Shown here: piece by piece, positions 43,782 through 55,800 of the stretch | How positions within the stretch are numbered: position 1 is the first letter of the stretch | Layout of the letters: each line of letters opens with the position of its first letter | Assembly (NCBI RefSeq): GCF_023101765.2 | Contig: NC_064238.1 | Coordinates: forward strand, 4,276,001-4,340,000 | Direction: 5' to 3' | DNA length: 64,000 bases | Source of the DNA: Spodoptera frugiperda | Lineage: Eukaryota; Arthropoda; Insecta; Lepidoptera; Noctuidae | The notes under the pieces: model-generated | The model's database searches: none | Seen by the model: the letters and a program-made list of their open reading frames with translations, nothing else | What the model was told of the DNA's origin: nothing | Program-made: the position numbers and the translations under genes

Positions 43782-46700
43782 ATGGAGTTTAATACGAGAG
43801 CGCACGGAGCGACGTGGCGATGGCCTCTACTGCTATCTGTCGTGCTTCTGAACGTAAGTTGGTCTGCCAGAATTTACAAAATATTAAATGCAGAATTTTT
43901 ATTCATAAAATCAATTTCATGTTTTGCCAAAGTGACCCATTAAAATAATCGATTATTCTACCTACTTTATAGTCATAACAAATAATATACCTAACTAGGT
44001 AGTTCATTAATCCGCATGTTGGTTGGTTTAAGCAGATTATTCAGTTGTTGTGAGTCCATGAATGTGTATCAATGCCACTGTGACGTCACGCACTATCATC
44101 TGTGAGAACACACTCAAGCCACAGATGCACAGGTGAATGATAAGGATTTGCGTGATTTCATCGTCACGCGACAGTGGAATTGTAGAACGGCTATCTAACA
44201 TCGAATCGCTTATCTACGTTTATTTTTATAACGTTTGCACAATTATTACTTAATTGGCCACCAAGCCTTCATATAAGTAAAAAACAATGCAATTACATTC
44301 GCTCAAATACACCTCACTAGACAAACAGTAGTAAACATGTTTTTTAACTTCAAAGTCAAATATAATGATGTTAGATAAGTTTCCTACTCAAGTGTTTACT
44401 GGATAATGAGTAGGTTTAAGTATTGTTATTGGGTATTGCGTCTTGCTGAAGTAGTTTTTATTTTATTATTTTATTGTATCTGCAATAACTGTACCAAAGG
44501 GTCATGACATAAATTATCCAATAAATAAATAATTACCTAGGCGTTTTTTTAAATACGTTGCCCCCCGTTTAGTTTTACCCCCAGACTAGGATTTTCTCCT
44601 GATAATATTATCTGTAACGTTAGTATTTTCATCACAAGACAAACAATGTAATACACAGACTTTACTTTACATTTCGAGAAAATATTGATTTTCAATTTTC
44701 AGTAACATTTATGAAATCTCAAGAGGGTCTGTGTACTATGTAGGTAGTATGTATAGTGCCTATAAATAAGAAGGTGTGATTGTTCTCGGAACATGACAAC
44801 ATTGTAGGTCGTAAGCATGATTTTGATTTGAAATCTCGACATTGACGAGTGTTACGTCCGATACCCCCACAACGGGTTATCTCTCGCAACTATATAATCA
44901 TTATCTTTACAGATCTGTTTGCCGAGTCTCGTGTATGCTTACGGAGTAATATTAGTACATTTGGATGAATTTCACGTGCCGATATGGGTCGGACTCTCAA
45001 CTCCTACAATATATATACTCATCTACAACTTAACACGTAAGGGTCTTGTTATTTATTTTATCATTCCCATTATCAGTCGTTTGCAACGCCCACCGGTGAA
45101 GTACCTACCTGCAAAGAAAAATGCCACTTCGTTCTGATCGATGTTTTCCTTTATGTGATAAAATACTTATATCCGTATTATTAAACAAAATAATGCACTT
45201 TTGTTCTGCTTCGTACTTTATTAGATTTAGATTTCAGACATGATCATCCCACTGCAGGGCAAAGGCCTCCCTACCCTCCTTCCACTCCTCTCTGTTAAAA
45301 TTAATTGTTTGTGTTTCGTACGTTATAATTACTTAAAATTGAAAATAGATTAAAACTAATTGAATTTGCTTTCAGAATGTTGGTTCCGAGAAGCAGCAGA
45401 CTCCTGGGGCGGAGCAGTCGGATACCGTGTGATGGCGACGCTGGGTCTTGCTATGGTGGTGGCTAGCCTTCTCATCTGCGCGTTTATTCCTTTCCATCTA
45501 CAGCCACTCGTTTATGGAATACTTGGAGGTACTTATTTTACTTTGAATGGACTTACACTGGTTTTTAAATTTGGTGTACAACACCTCTATACACCTTGTT
45601 CTTTCTTACAGGTTTCGGATCATCACTTATATCAGCTCAAGTGGATGCAGTAGTATTCGACACTTATGATTCACGATTGGGAATTATACGCGGCGTATGT
45701 TTCGCTGGCCAAGCAGTCGGTCAAGCAATGTTCCCTCATATCATAGTAGCACTAATAGAAGCATATGGATATTCTTACTCGTACATAGTACTTGCCGGTA
45801 TAATGCTTCAATCATTACCAGCGATTCTATTACTAAGAGTCGATGAAAGCATACAAAGACCAATTTCCTACTCCAGATACAGTGACTTAGCGAAAACATA
45901 CGCTGTCTTCAGTAACGAAGGGATGGATAAGAATTTCTATACGAATGAATTGCCACTACATGATTTGAGTCAAAAATATTGGAAAAGTCCAGACGACAAT
46001 CTGCATAAAGAGCCAGATTTTTCAGAGGACTTTGAATACGATGGTGATATAGTCGCTACAATTACTCCACCACCGAGTCCTGAGGAGAAGAGGAAAAACA
46101 TATTTGGTGTCGAAATACTTCCAGAAATTCCGGAAGAAAGTGAAGAGAGCGAATGTGAGGAAGAAGAGAAAGACGCGAGTGTGAACAAAAAGCGATTCAG
46201 TGTCGCTATCAAGAGACTGAGTACATTAGGCGATAGTTTTGACGATTGTATCAGTAAGCAAATAAGACGAGACTCACAACCTGATGGTATCGAACAGAAG
46301 GATTATACTGAAGTAGAAGTGACTTACGATAATGTATCACCAGTGACAGATATTCAAAGAGAGAAAATATTTAATTCATTTAGTTTTCGTTGTCAGTCCG
46401 CCTATGCTAGTATGCGAAGAAGGATGTGGATGCCGTCTTATAGGATTTATACGATACGAAGGAGACTAACATTCTTCATGTACAACATCAACGATACGTT
46501 CATAAAACCACTGACAAGATCATTGTCATGTTGGAAGTTCTATCCTTCGTTATTGTTATATTTCGCTAGACTGAGTTTAACTTCTGTAGCGATGGTGTCA
46601 CTATCGAAGATAGCATCTGAAATGCATCCCAGAATACCAATGTCTGAAGCGAATTTCCTGATGACACTATATGGTTTCACTTGGATATGTTTCCTGTTAA

Positions 46701-47326
46701 GTACACCATGGCTTGCACAAACGCCTAGACGAAATTTCAAGTACGTTGCTCTAGCCGGCGTGGTTATATCCACATTAGGATGCTTTGGTAAGTGAAATGC
46801 CGTACTCAGAGTCATTTAATGGTTACTTAACCCAGTCCTTAGCAATTGTTTTCGATACAAAATCGTAACTAAGGAATAGTTTAAGTAATCACTAAATGTC
46901 TCTAAGTGCGCCTGAACACTGGTGGTGGTGACTATGAAAGGTGGACACTATGTTAAAGATCTGTGTTTTCTTGCAGTTTTAGCAGAAGCAGACAACCATG
47001 ACTCATTCTCTATCGGTTGTGTAATAGCCGGCTTTGGCTACGGTGCCGTTTCATGTTGCTGGGAGACAGCAGTGCAAGACTTCGTTGGTGCAAGAAAATG
47101 GCCCAAACTTCACAGTCCTCTGGAAACGATCTCTGGTGCTCTACTAGCCTTGTTTGTTGTGGGAATATCTTTCATAGTCGACGAAGAGAGAGGCTTACAG
47201 ACCGCCATGTTTATTTTAGCCATAACACTATCCGTTATTAGTTTTATATGGTTGATCATATCGATCTGTTACATTTATATGACCAAATTAAAGTCTATCA
47301 GGATAGGCAAACGTTGGCTATTTTGA
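43782..47326 (+). CDS. MFS transporter, monocarboxylate-transporter-like (SLC16-type)
   Basis: Five plus-strand exons: 43782-43853, 44913-45036, 45376-45528, 45612-46787 and 46977-47326. They join in phase to 624 residues. Hydrophobic helices come in two groups of about six, separated by a cytosolic loop of roughly 200 residues rich in acidic and basic residues (PEEKRKNIFGVEILPEIP, then a run of Glu). The first half has YAYGVILVHLDEFHVPIWVG and IRGVCFAGQAVGQAMFP, which resemble MCT helices 1 and 4; the second half has EANFLMTLYGFTWICFLLST and a C-terminal helix. The usual MCT signature DGGWGW at the start of helix 1 is absent (here ATWRWPLLLS), so substrate and exact subfamily are open. It is probably an orphan, insect-specific SLC16-like carrier. 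AATAAA follows the stop at 47333. Confidence 0.8.
45241..45290 (-). mobile_element. Short LINE relic
   Basis: The phrase cactgcagggcaaaggcctc is a fragment of the common lepidopteran LINE 3' UTR seen complete near 11420-11450. About 50 bp, in an intron of the MFS gene. Orientation is tentative. Confidence 0.4.
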
Positions 47327-47730
47327 TATGTCAATAAACGAATTGAGGTTAAAATTGTAACGTAAACAAATAAACTAGGACAATGCTGCGGATTGTGAAC
47401 TGAGTGTGATGTTTGTGATGTTGTGATATCGAACATTAAGTGGATAAGTAAATTGTAATGCATAATACTTAATCAGTAAATTATATTTTATAATATAACG
47501 AGTTTCATTTGATTTTCAAAATTAAACCAAACATTTCGGGGCCTGCCAAGTCTCAATAACTAAGTTCTATAACTCTACGTAATTAACGCAGTCATAAGAG
47601 CTTTGTACTTAGTGTACCTACTATCAGTAGTAAATAACCTTCCCTTGCCAGATAACGCCATTAAGAGCTACGTATGGTATTCCGAAATACCGCTCACCGA
47701 AAGGACGGTTTTCCGATACACTCTACTCCG

Positions 47731-47915
47731 ACGGTTAGTTGAACGAAAAAATAATTGGCCGATGAAACGTTTCGCCGAAAATATTATTTATCGACGGTTG
47801 GTAGTCCGAATGAATCCTTCACCGATGGAACGGTTCACCGAAAACACTCTTCAACGACGATTGGTTAAACGAACGAATCTTTCGCCGATAGCATTCGTTG
47901 TAGGGGAATTCTTTT
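47731..47915 (+). repeat. 63-bp subrepeats in the left transposon arm
   Basis: Units begin cgacggttagttgaacg, cgacggttggtagtccg and cgacgattggttaaacg, each followed by a ccgat...ccgaaaa pattern. Because 63 is a multiple of 3, one frame reads as 21-residue repeats starting RRLV. The mirror set is at about 50990-51172. These are plausible transposase-binding sites. Confidence 0.7.
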
Positions 47916-49233
47916 AGTTTTTCTTTCAGCTTGACAACACCCATAGGTCTTGTAGAAGTCATGTTAAAAATACAGGTAATAATAAAATAATGCATGGAAT
48001 TAATCAAAAAGGCAAATTTATTTTGTTTTACAATAAAGAATATGAATAATGTGACAATAGAAAAAAAATTAATAAACTGTGCAAACAAATCTGCTAACCC
48101 TTGTGGGTAGTTGCGAAATTTGTGACGACAGACCTCGGTACAGTACTGTCAACGGATCTTGGTAGGTCTGAATTACGTGCAGAAGGCTGCGCAATAAGTC
48201 TTTTTAGAACCAAATGGTGGCATGAGGCGAGGTGCGGGGGGCGGCGATCTAGGCTAGAGATTGACCATTTCTAAATACAATTGACCCTTTATCGATCAAA
48301 TATCGCAATCGATATTTTTATTTAGAGTTTATTGTTTTTTTTTATATGATATATTAAACGAAATAAAATTTAGAAATATAGTTAATTTTGTCATTAATAA
48401 ACGATATTTCGACATGAAAATAAAACTAAAAGAAAGTATTTTCTCAATTGAAAGTTATGATTTACTCGAATATCAATTATCATTAACGACTTTTCTATTC
48501 TATTTAGTCGTTAATGATAATTGATATTTGAGTAACGACTGTTTAAGAAAATTTAAAACATCAATATAACATTGAAAATAAATATATTTTTGTGTGATAA
48601 GTAATTTGTCTCGTAGTATTCGATTTTAAGAAAATCAATTAAACAACACCCTCACTCACGCCACTTGGACATCCCTTTTTGGTTACTCCGTGAATCTTCG
48701 TGCTTATTCGGCAATAATCGGTACCCGGTAATATGTCTCTGTCACACGTTAGGATCGGCGTTGTGTTAGTGTCACTATCTCTTTCTGAGTGCAGTCGGTA
48801 ACAAAACTTTTCGTATATTTCGTTATTACTGTTGTTAATTTTTATTGTTAAGTTTTTAAATATTTTGTTAGTTTTTGTTTAGTGTTTAGTGTTTAAGTTT
48901 GCAATTAATTTGTGCAAATGTCAGTTGGCACTTATATTATTAAATATGCCACCAAAATACAAAAGAGTTTTAAATCGCCAAGCGAGAAAACTCATTTATG
49001 ATTTAACGCAGTTTATGAAAAAATAATATATTTGGTTTATTTGTACTTCGTCACTGATTAGGGAATTTTATTAGTACATTAGGTTTATAAAAAATAGTAG
49101 TGCAGTTATAGTTTTGTACACGAATGTACCTGCGCGAAAGTTCGCAAAGCCTAACTTCAGACCTGCCAGGTCTCGTTGACAGCACTTGTCTTGTACATGA
49201 AATATTTCTTGCTCGTGTTTTATTCAATTAAAA

Positions 49234-50704
49234 ATGAATACGTGCAATTTAGTTCAATCTAAACGCGGAGGACATGTGCTAGTAATGAATGGATATTCTT
49301 ATCACTTGAATAAAAAATATGATAACAAGTATTATTGGCGTTGTACAAGAAAGCAAACAAGTGGTTGTGGTGTAAGTGTAACAACTTTATTTGATTGTTA
49401 TGAACATACATTTGTCAGTCAAAATTGTGATCATGCACATTTACCAGAGCCTGAAAAAATTATTGATATGAATTTTAAAAACAAATTGAGAACTAATGCG
49501 AAGGAATCTATGGACAGTCCGTCACAAATTGTAAATCGTTGTTTAAAAGACGTAGCTACCACAAGTGCGCCTCAATTGCCCAATAAATCAGCTTGCCGAA
49601 TGATTGTGCAGCGTGTTACAAATAAAGGACTTTAGAGACAGATACCGTAAACAATCAACGAATTTCATGTACCACAATATCTCGCTAAAAGTAATGGAAA
49701 GCAATTTTTGCTTGGTCAATATACATGTAACAATGAAAGTGTTGTAATTTTTGGTACTAAAGCTAATGTTAAGCGTATGAATAATGCACAATGCTGGATC
49801 ATGGACGGGACATTTTCGAGTTGTCCAACTCCGTGCTGTCAAATTTTTTCTATTCATGTTTTAGTGGAAACTGCAGGAGGTACAAATAAATTTCTACCTA
49901 TGGTATACGCGCTACTGTCACATAAGACTGAAAGCTGTTATTTCATATTTTTGGAGATTTTGAAAAGATATGCGATCAATACATTAAATACGGTACCCAT
50001 TTGTCACCAGCTAATATATTAACTGATTTTGAAGTAGCAGTGATCAATGCAGTCAAACGACAGTTTCCACACTGCGCCCACAGACTATGCTTATTCCATT
50101 TGACCCAAAGTATTTGGCGTCATGTCCAGTCAGAGGGTCTCGCAAGGCGATATGCTGAAGATTTCACATTTGCGCGCAAAATCAGACACTTAGTTGCCCT
50201 TGCTTTTCTTGAGCCCGCTGAGATATCCGAAGCCTTCGAAATCATCCAAAATAAAATATTGCCGACAGAAGCAGCTGAAATTGCCCACTGGTTTAAGAAA
50301 TATTATGTTGGATCACATCACACGCAGCTAAGAACTAACACGTGTTTGATAATAAAAAAAAATCAGGCATTATTTCCACCAGCCATGTGGTCAGTTTACG
50401 ATCGCACACTTTCTGTTCCAAGGACACAAAATGCATTGGAATCGTGGCATGAACGATGGAACACGCTTCTCCAAAAAAATGGAACATTTATGAAACAATT
50501 ATTGAATTGGCTAAAGAGCAGGAGCATACAGATTGTGTCATTGAACGAATCAACTCTTCGGAACCCATGCCAAAGCGTAGACGTAATGCACAGGTTGAAT
50601 ATGATGCTAGGATACAAACACACTTATCACAAAAGAGTGAAATGAATATTGAATCTTTCTTAGATGAATTGGCCCATATTCTATACCTGAAAAACAAGAA
50701 ATAA
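49234..50704 (+). pseudogene. Broken MULE transposase
   Basis: An N-terminal FLYWCH zinc finger (KYYWRCTRKQTSGCGV, later CDHAH) is followed by a MULE transposase core (CWIMDGTFSSCP, ILTDFEVAVINAVKRQFPHC, HRLCLFHLTQSIWRHVQ). The frame has stops at 49633 (TAG) and 49648 (TAA), shifts frame between about 49940 and 50000, and shifts again near 50460-50485. The element can therefore have been moved only by a transposase supplied elsewhere, at least since these changes. Confidence 0.82.
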
Positions 50705-51247
50705 TTTTTTTTTATAATTAAAATAATTATAACTACAAATAATAATAATAACCCACTATTTACTATAATTTCAAAAATGTATCACGTTGTGTTACTTTTA
50801 TTTGTTTTTTAATTTGTTCGCACAGTTTATTTAATTTTTTTCTATTGTCACATTATTCATATTCTTTATTGTAAAACAAAATAAATTTGCCTTTTTGATT
50901 AATTCCATGCATTATTTTATTATTACCTGTATTTTTAACATGACTTCTACAAGACCTATGGGTGTTGTCAAGCTGAAAGAAAAACTAAAAGAATTCCCCT
51001 ACAACGAATGCTATCGGCGAAAGATTCGTTCGTTTAACCAATCGTCGTTGAAGAGTGTTTTCGGTGAACCGTTCCATCGGTGAAGGATTCATTCGGACTA
51101 CCAACCGTCGATAAATAATATTTTCGGCGAAACGTTTCATCGGCCAATTATTTTTTCGTTCAACTAACCGTCGGAGTAGAGTGTATCGGAAAACCGTCCT
51201 TTCGGTGAGCGGTATTTCGGAATACCATACGTAGCTCATCTATTTTA

Positions 51248-51642
51248 CACTTGGGAGCAAAAAACAGGAGCCATTAGCGTTTGTAAGATTTAAAAGAACT
51301 CTCTACAACTTAAATTTTATTACAACTTTCTTGAGACTAAATTAATTATTAGGTATGTTATGGGCTTACTTACGTAACTGTTTGACGAGGAACTCGACTA
51401 GTTTCAAGCCATGCTAGTGTGTGAGTGTGTTGTTGAATGCTGTACATGAATATGAGCCTCTATAACTTTTATATAATTACATATTTATTTTACAACAAAA
51501 TACTCTTATTTTAAAGGTAATAAATTAAATTGATTTTCATACGACATAAATTACAAATTAATACAATACTTGTTTCAGAAAATATTAATCAAGAAATGAA
51601 AAAGATAAAACGCTAGTGGCTCCGTATCTTTGCTCCCAAGTG
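51248..51642. mobile_element. TA-flanked MITE with a nested MITE
   Basis: The termini cacttgggagcaaaaaacag and ctttgctcccaagtg pair. A TA dinucleotide flanks both sides (51246-51247 and 51643-51644), as for Tc1/mariner-type targets. The inner arms (gagccattagcgttt / aacgctagtggctc) also pair. A different repeat is inserted at 51345-51478. It lies 10 bp from the end of the Mutator-like element. Confidence 0.75.
51345..51478. mobile_element. TTACTCACGTA-family MITE relic, nested
   Basis: The phrases gttatgggcttacttacgta, actgtttgacgaggaactcg and actagtttcaagccatgcta match the EDEM2 intron element at 17325-17514. It ends near ataactttta and lacks a clear second terminus. Confidence 0.65.
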
Positions 51643-51659
51643 TAGTATCTAGCAGAGGC

Positions 51660-52831
51660 TTAGGTTAGGTAAAATGAATCATTAGAAATACCGTCGTATT
51701 TCTATTTTTACTGATAAAGTTTATTCACAAAAAATATGGTATCTACGTCCATTGAACTTATTTATTTCCATGTATAATCTTTACAGTAAATAAGGGTTAT
51801 ATTTAAATAAAACAATTATTTGTAGTTACATGCTATTGTGTACTTAGCCCGCATTCTTGCAGTGATTCATTTTCCGCATTGCTATCAAAGGTTTAACTTA
51901 TAATGAGTCAAATATATTGTTTGTTTATCTTAGCTTTAGAATATGGTACAAAAAAGAAGTTAAATATAGTAAATATCAAGCCCAAAATAAATAAGTTTTT
52001 GGGAGTTTCATTGAAATATTGTTTGTTAAGGCGAGTTTCACAGGTTTTCCATAATATGTTCCTAATTTATATTGGTAGATTCTGTTCTATTTTGATAATA
52101 ACTTTAGTATTAGTAATGGTTATCCGGAACTGCGGACTATCTAGCGGGTTTACCGGGGCTCTGGCTCGAAAAGCAGGAGTAAGAACGGGGTGGTTTTTAG
52201 TCAGTAAGAGTCTGACACTCCTTCTCGCCTCGCCAAAGGCGAGAGAAGTCATTGGATGATTTTCCCCCCTTAAAAAATATTAGTAATGGTTATTCCGTGT
52301 CTGGGAGACCATATCACGTTTAGGTTGTATTTATATGTGGTTAAGAAATCTACATAAAATAATAAGCGACCAAAATCCATGCATAACGAAATACCATATG
52401 TTAGAAGTATAAGTTGTTACACACATTATTCATGCATACATATAAGTGGAGTGCGCAGCAGAAAAGTAAAACTTATTTATAACTGTTATAACGTTACGCA
52501 ATATTAAGACATCAACAAACACCCCCAATAGTCAATAACATGCATATTTTGTTCAGAAACTATTCTGTGGAAAGAAGCACTTTATCTCCATAACAATACG
52601 CAGTGTAAACCCGCAGGAAATAACGTGTCAACATTATTTACCTTCTGACGGCCTAATCTACTTTGTGATGTGAGTAAACGAATCTTATGTTAACAAACTT
52701 GTTACAACGTTCATATTTGTTGGGAGAAACGCAAGACCGACATTCGCGAGAAAACCCTCATGTGATACACGACAAGCGTAAACGAAAATTTATCGAATGA
52801 TTTGTACCGTTTTCGGAACGAATAACCGAAA
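51660..52831. other. Intergenic DNA upstream of the mucin-like gene
   Basis: Apart from the LINE fragment at 52124-52277 no gene is visible. An open frame at 51903-52259 runs into the LINE fragment and is not credible as a gene. The last 150 bases before the ATG at 52832 presumably include the promoter and 5' UTR; no clear TATA box was chosen. Confidence 0.5.
52124..52277 (+). mobile_element. LINE 3' UTR fragment, copy 3, with target duplication
   Basis: It runs from ccggaactgcggactatcta to the A-run ttaaaaaa. Both sides carry TATTAGTAATGGTTAT (52108-52123 and 52278-52293), a perfect 16-bp target duplication. It is a severely 5'-truncated insertion of the family at 10571-11333. Confidence 0.85.
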
Positions 52832-55800
52832 ATGGCCAACGAAATTAACGACCTGAAAAGGATTTTATTACTTGTAAGTATATGAAAAAGCCAATTTTGT
52901 TAACTCTCTAACAATTAGGGGTTTGGGTACTAGCAAACCCGGCAAACTCCGTTTCGACACAAATGATTTTCCCTATTTCTGTTTTCTCTTGAACTTTTAC
53001 TGAATTTTCTGCTGTAAACCTGACGGAGCTCGAGACCTTTCCAACTAATGCAAAACCGTGGAAATCGGTTCTTGCGTTCTGGAGTTATAGCGCCAGGAAG
53101 GAAAACCCCACTTATTTTTATATTAAAGTATATTTGAACTAAAACGTCTTTTTTAGGTATTGATCGCTATCCCTGCGATAGTGTCCGTGAATATTAACTG
53201 CCATGGCAAGGCTTTCCACTGCGTCAATTCCACACATTTCATGATATGTGTCGATTTGGGTGGCGGCCTGTCGACTACGATTGATGACTTCGTTATTCCG
53301 TGCCCAGCGACCACAGTATGCCACGGACACAATATTTTCGAGTGTGAGTTTCCCAAAATAGAAGAAACCCTACCACTACACGTTATTGGAGTTGAAAAAC
53401 AAAGTGATATTAGTGAAACTACATTAGTGACTAACAGTGTAACTGAACCGACGGCAACAAGTGATACTGTAAGTGATTTTAATGAAACAGTACTAACTAC
53501 AGCAAGACCAGAAGAAGAAATTGTGTTAAATGCGTTTCTAATAGAAAATAATAACGAAACCACAGTAGTCGATAAAGATAATACTACAGCAATTAGTTTT
53601 CGAACAATTGATAGTGCTAAAGAAATCAACGATAAACAATCAAATAACAGCAATGTAACGACAATTTCCGCGATTGATAAAAACAAGAGCTTTGAAATTG
53701 ATACAAAAAATATTTCGATCAGCGATAAATCAAAATCTGTTGATACCAATACTACTACTGTAGAATGTATTATTTTAAAGCCTATTACTGATCTTGATAT
53801 AAGGACAACACCGCTTACAGAAGAACTCACTTCTTCAGACACATTTAATAATAATAACAACAGCACGGCGGATGAATTAAATGTGCCATCACAAATTGTA
53901 CCGAGTGATATTTCTATTTTAACAAGTGAAGTGAATTTATCGTCAGCAGGTCCACTGCGTCATAATATTGCGACTAATATTGAACAAAATATTACTACTC
54001 AGCTGATGTCAAATAATAACAAAATTGACAATGTACCTGATTCAACAACAGCCGTCTCTAGCGAAATTCCTATTGTTAATATTGAACTTAGGCCTGCTTT
54101 CCCGGTTGACATAGTTCGAACAACTAATAATGAAATTCTTAATCAAAATCCTATAAACGATTACGTTACAACAGAGAAGCCATTACTCGTAACTAATACA
54201 GATAATGATAATAACAACAGCACCGCGGATGATTTAAATACGCCATCGCAGATTGTACCAAATGATATTTCCATTTTTACAAGTGAAGTTAATGTATCAT
54301 CAGTAGATCCACCGCGTGATAACATTGAGACTAATATTGAACAAAATATTACTACTCAGCTGATGTCAAATAATAACAATCTTGACAATGTACCTGATTC
54401 AACAACAGCCATCTCTAGCGAAATCCCTGTTGTTATTGAACTTAGACCTGCTTTCCCGGTTGACGTAGTTCGAACAACTAATAATGAAATTCTTAATCCT
54501 ATAAATGAATACATTACAACAGAAAGCCCATTATTCGTAACTAATACAGTCCATCCGACACATCTAAATGAAATTAATTTAAACGTTACCGAATCCCAGT
54601 ATGTAGGCGGTACATCTCTTCAGGTTGATGTCTCGACTTCTCAAAATAATGTAAGGACAATACCGCCTACAGACGTACTCACTTCTTCAAATTCATTTAA
54701 TAATATGTCAAATAATAACAATATTGACAATGTACCTGATTCAACAACAGCCATCTCTAGCGAAATCCCTGTTGTTAATATTGAACTTAGGCCTGCTTTC
54801 CCGGTTGACGTAGTTCGAACAACTAATAATGAAATTCCTAATCAAAATCCTATAAATGAATACATTACAACAGAGAGCCCATTACTCGTAACTAATACAG
54901 TCCATCCGACGCATCTAAACGAAGTTAATTTCAACGAAACCGAATCCCAGTATGTAGGCAGTACATCTTCACAGGTTGATGTCTCGACTCCTCAAAATAA
55001 TTTAAGGACAACACCGCCTACAAACGTACTAACTTCTTCAAATTCATTTAATAATATGTCAAATAATAACAATATTGACAATGTACCTGATTCAACAACA
55101 GCCATCTCTAGCGAAATCCCTGTTGTTATTGAACTTAGACCTGCTTTCCCGGTCGACGTAGTTCGAACAACTAATAATGACATTCGTAATCAAAATCCTA
55201 TAAGCGAATACGTTACAACAGAGAAGCCATTACTCGTAACCAATACAGATTATAATAATAACAACAGCACGGCGGATGAATTAAATGTGCCATCACAAAT
55301 TGTACCGAGTGATATTTCTATTTTAACAAGTGAAGTGAATTTATCGTCAGCAGGTCCACTGCGTCATAATATTGCGACTAATAAACAAAATATTACTACT
55401 CAGCTGATGTCACATAATAACAATATTGACAATGTACCTGATTCAACAACAGCCGTCTCTAGCGAAATTCCTATTGTTAATATTGAACTTAGGCCTGCTT
55501 TCCCGGTTAACGTAGTTCGAACAACTAATAATGAAATACCTAATCAAAATCCTATAAATGAATTTATTACAACAGAGAGCCCATTATTCGTAACTAATAC
55601 AGTCCATCCGACGCATATATACGAAGTTAATTTCAAGGAAACCGAATCCCAGTATGTAGGCAGTACATCTACACAGATTGATATCTCGTCTTCTCAAAAT
55701 AATGTAAGGACAACACCGCCTACAAACGTACTAACTTCTTCAAATTCATTTAATAATATGTCAAATAATAACAATATTGACAATGTACCTGATTCAACAA

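Larger units (their letters stand above)
47665..51237. mobile_element. Mutator-like (MULE) transposon with long terminal inverted repeats
   Basis: The left arm (about 47665-48084) and right arm (about 50820-51237) are near-identical complements of roughly 420 bp, starting gagctacgtatggtattccg. Inside is a FLYWCH-MULE transposase frame (49234-50704). Each arm contains about three tandem 63-bp subrepeats beginning cgacggttgg. A smaller inverted repeat (about 48469-48536, arms tcaattatcattaacgac) also lies inside. No target-site duplication was found: flanks gccattaa and atctattt differ. Confidence 0.82.

Noticed and set aside
47603..47917. Open frame with 21-residue repeats as a gene
   Set aside because: Kept only as a curiosity: the DNA is the terminal arm of a transposon and the frame follows from a 63-bp subrepeat.
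49708..50022. Separate small genes inside the Mutator-like element
   Set aside because: The three frames are successive parts of one transposase broken by stops and frameshifts.
51903..52259. 118-codon open frame upstream of the mucin-like gene
   Set aside because: Its second half is the 3' UTR of a LINE fragment with a perfect target duplication; the first half has no likeness.
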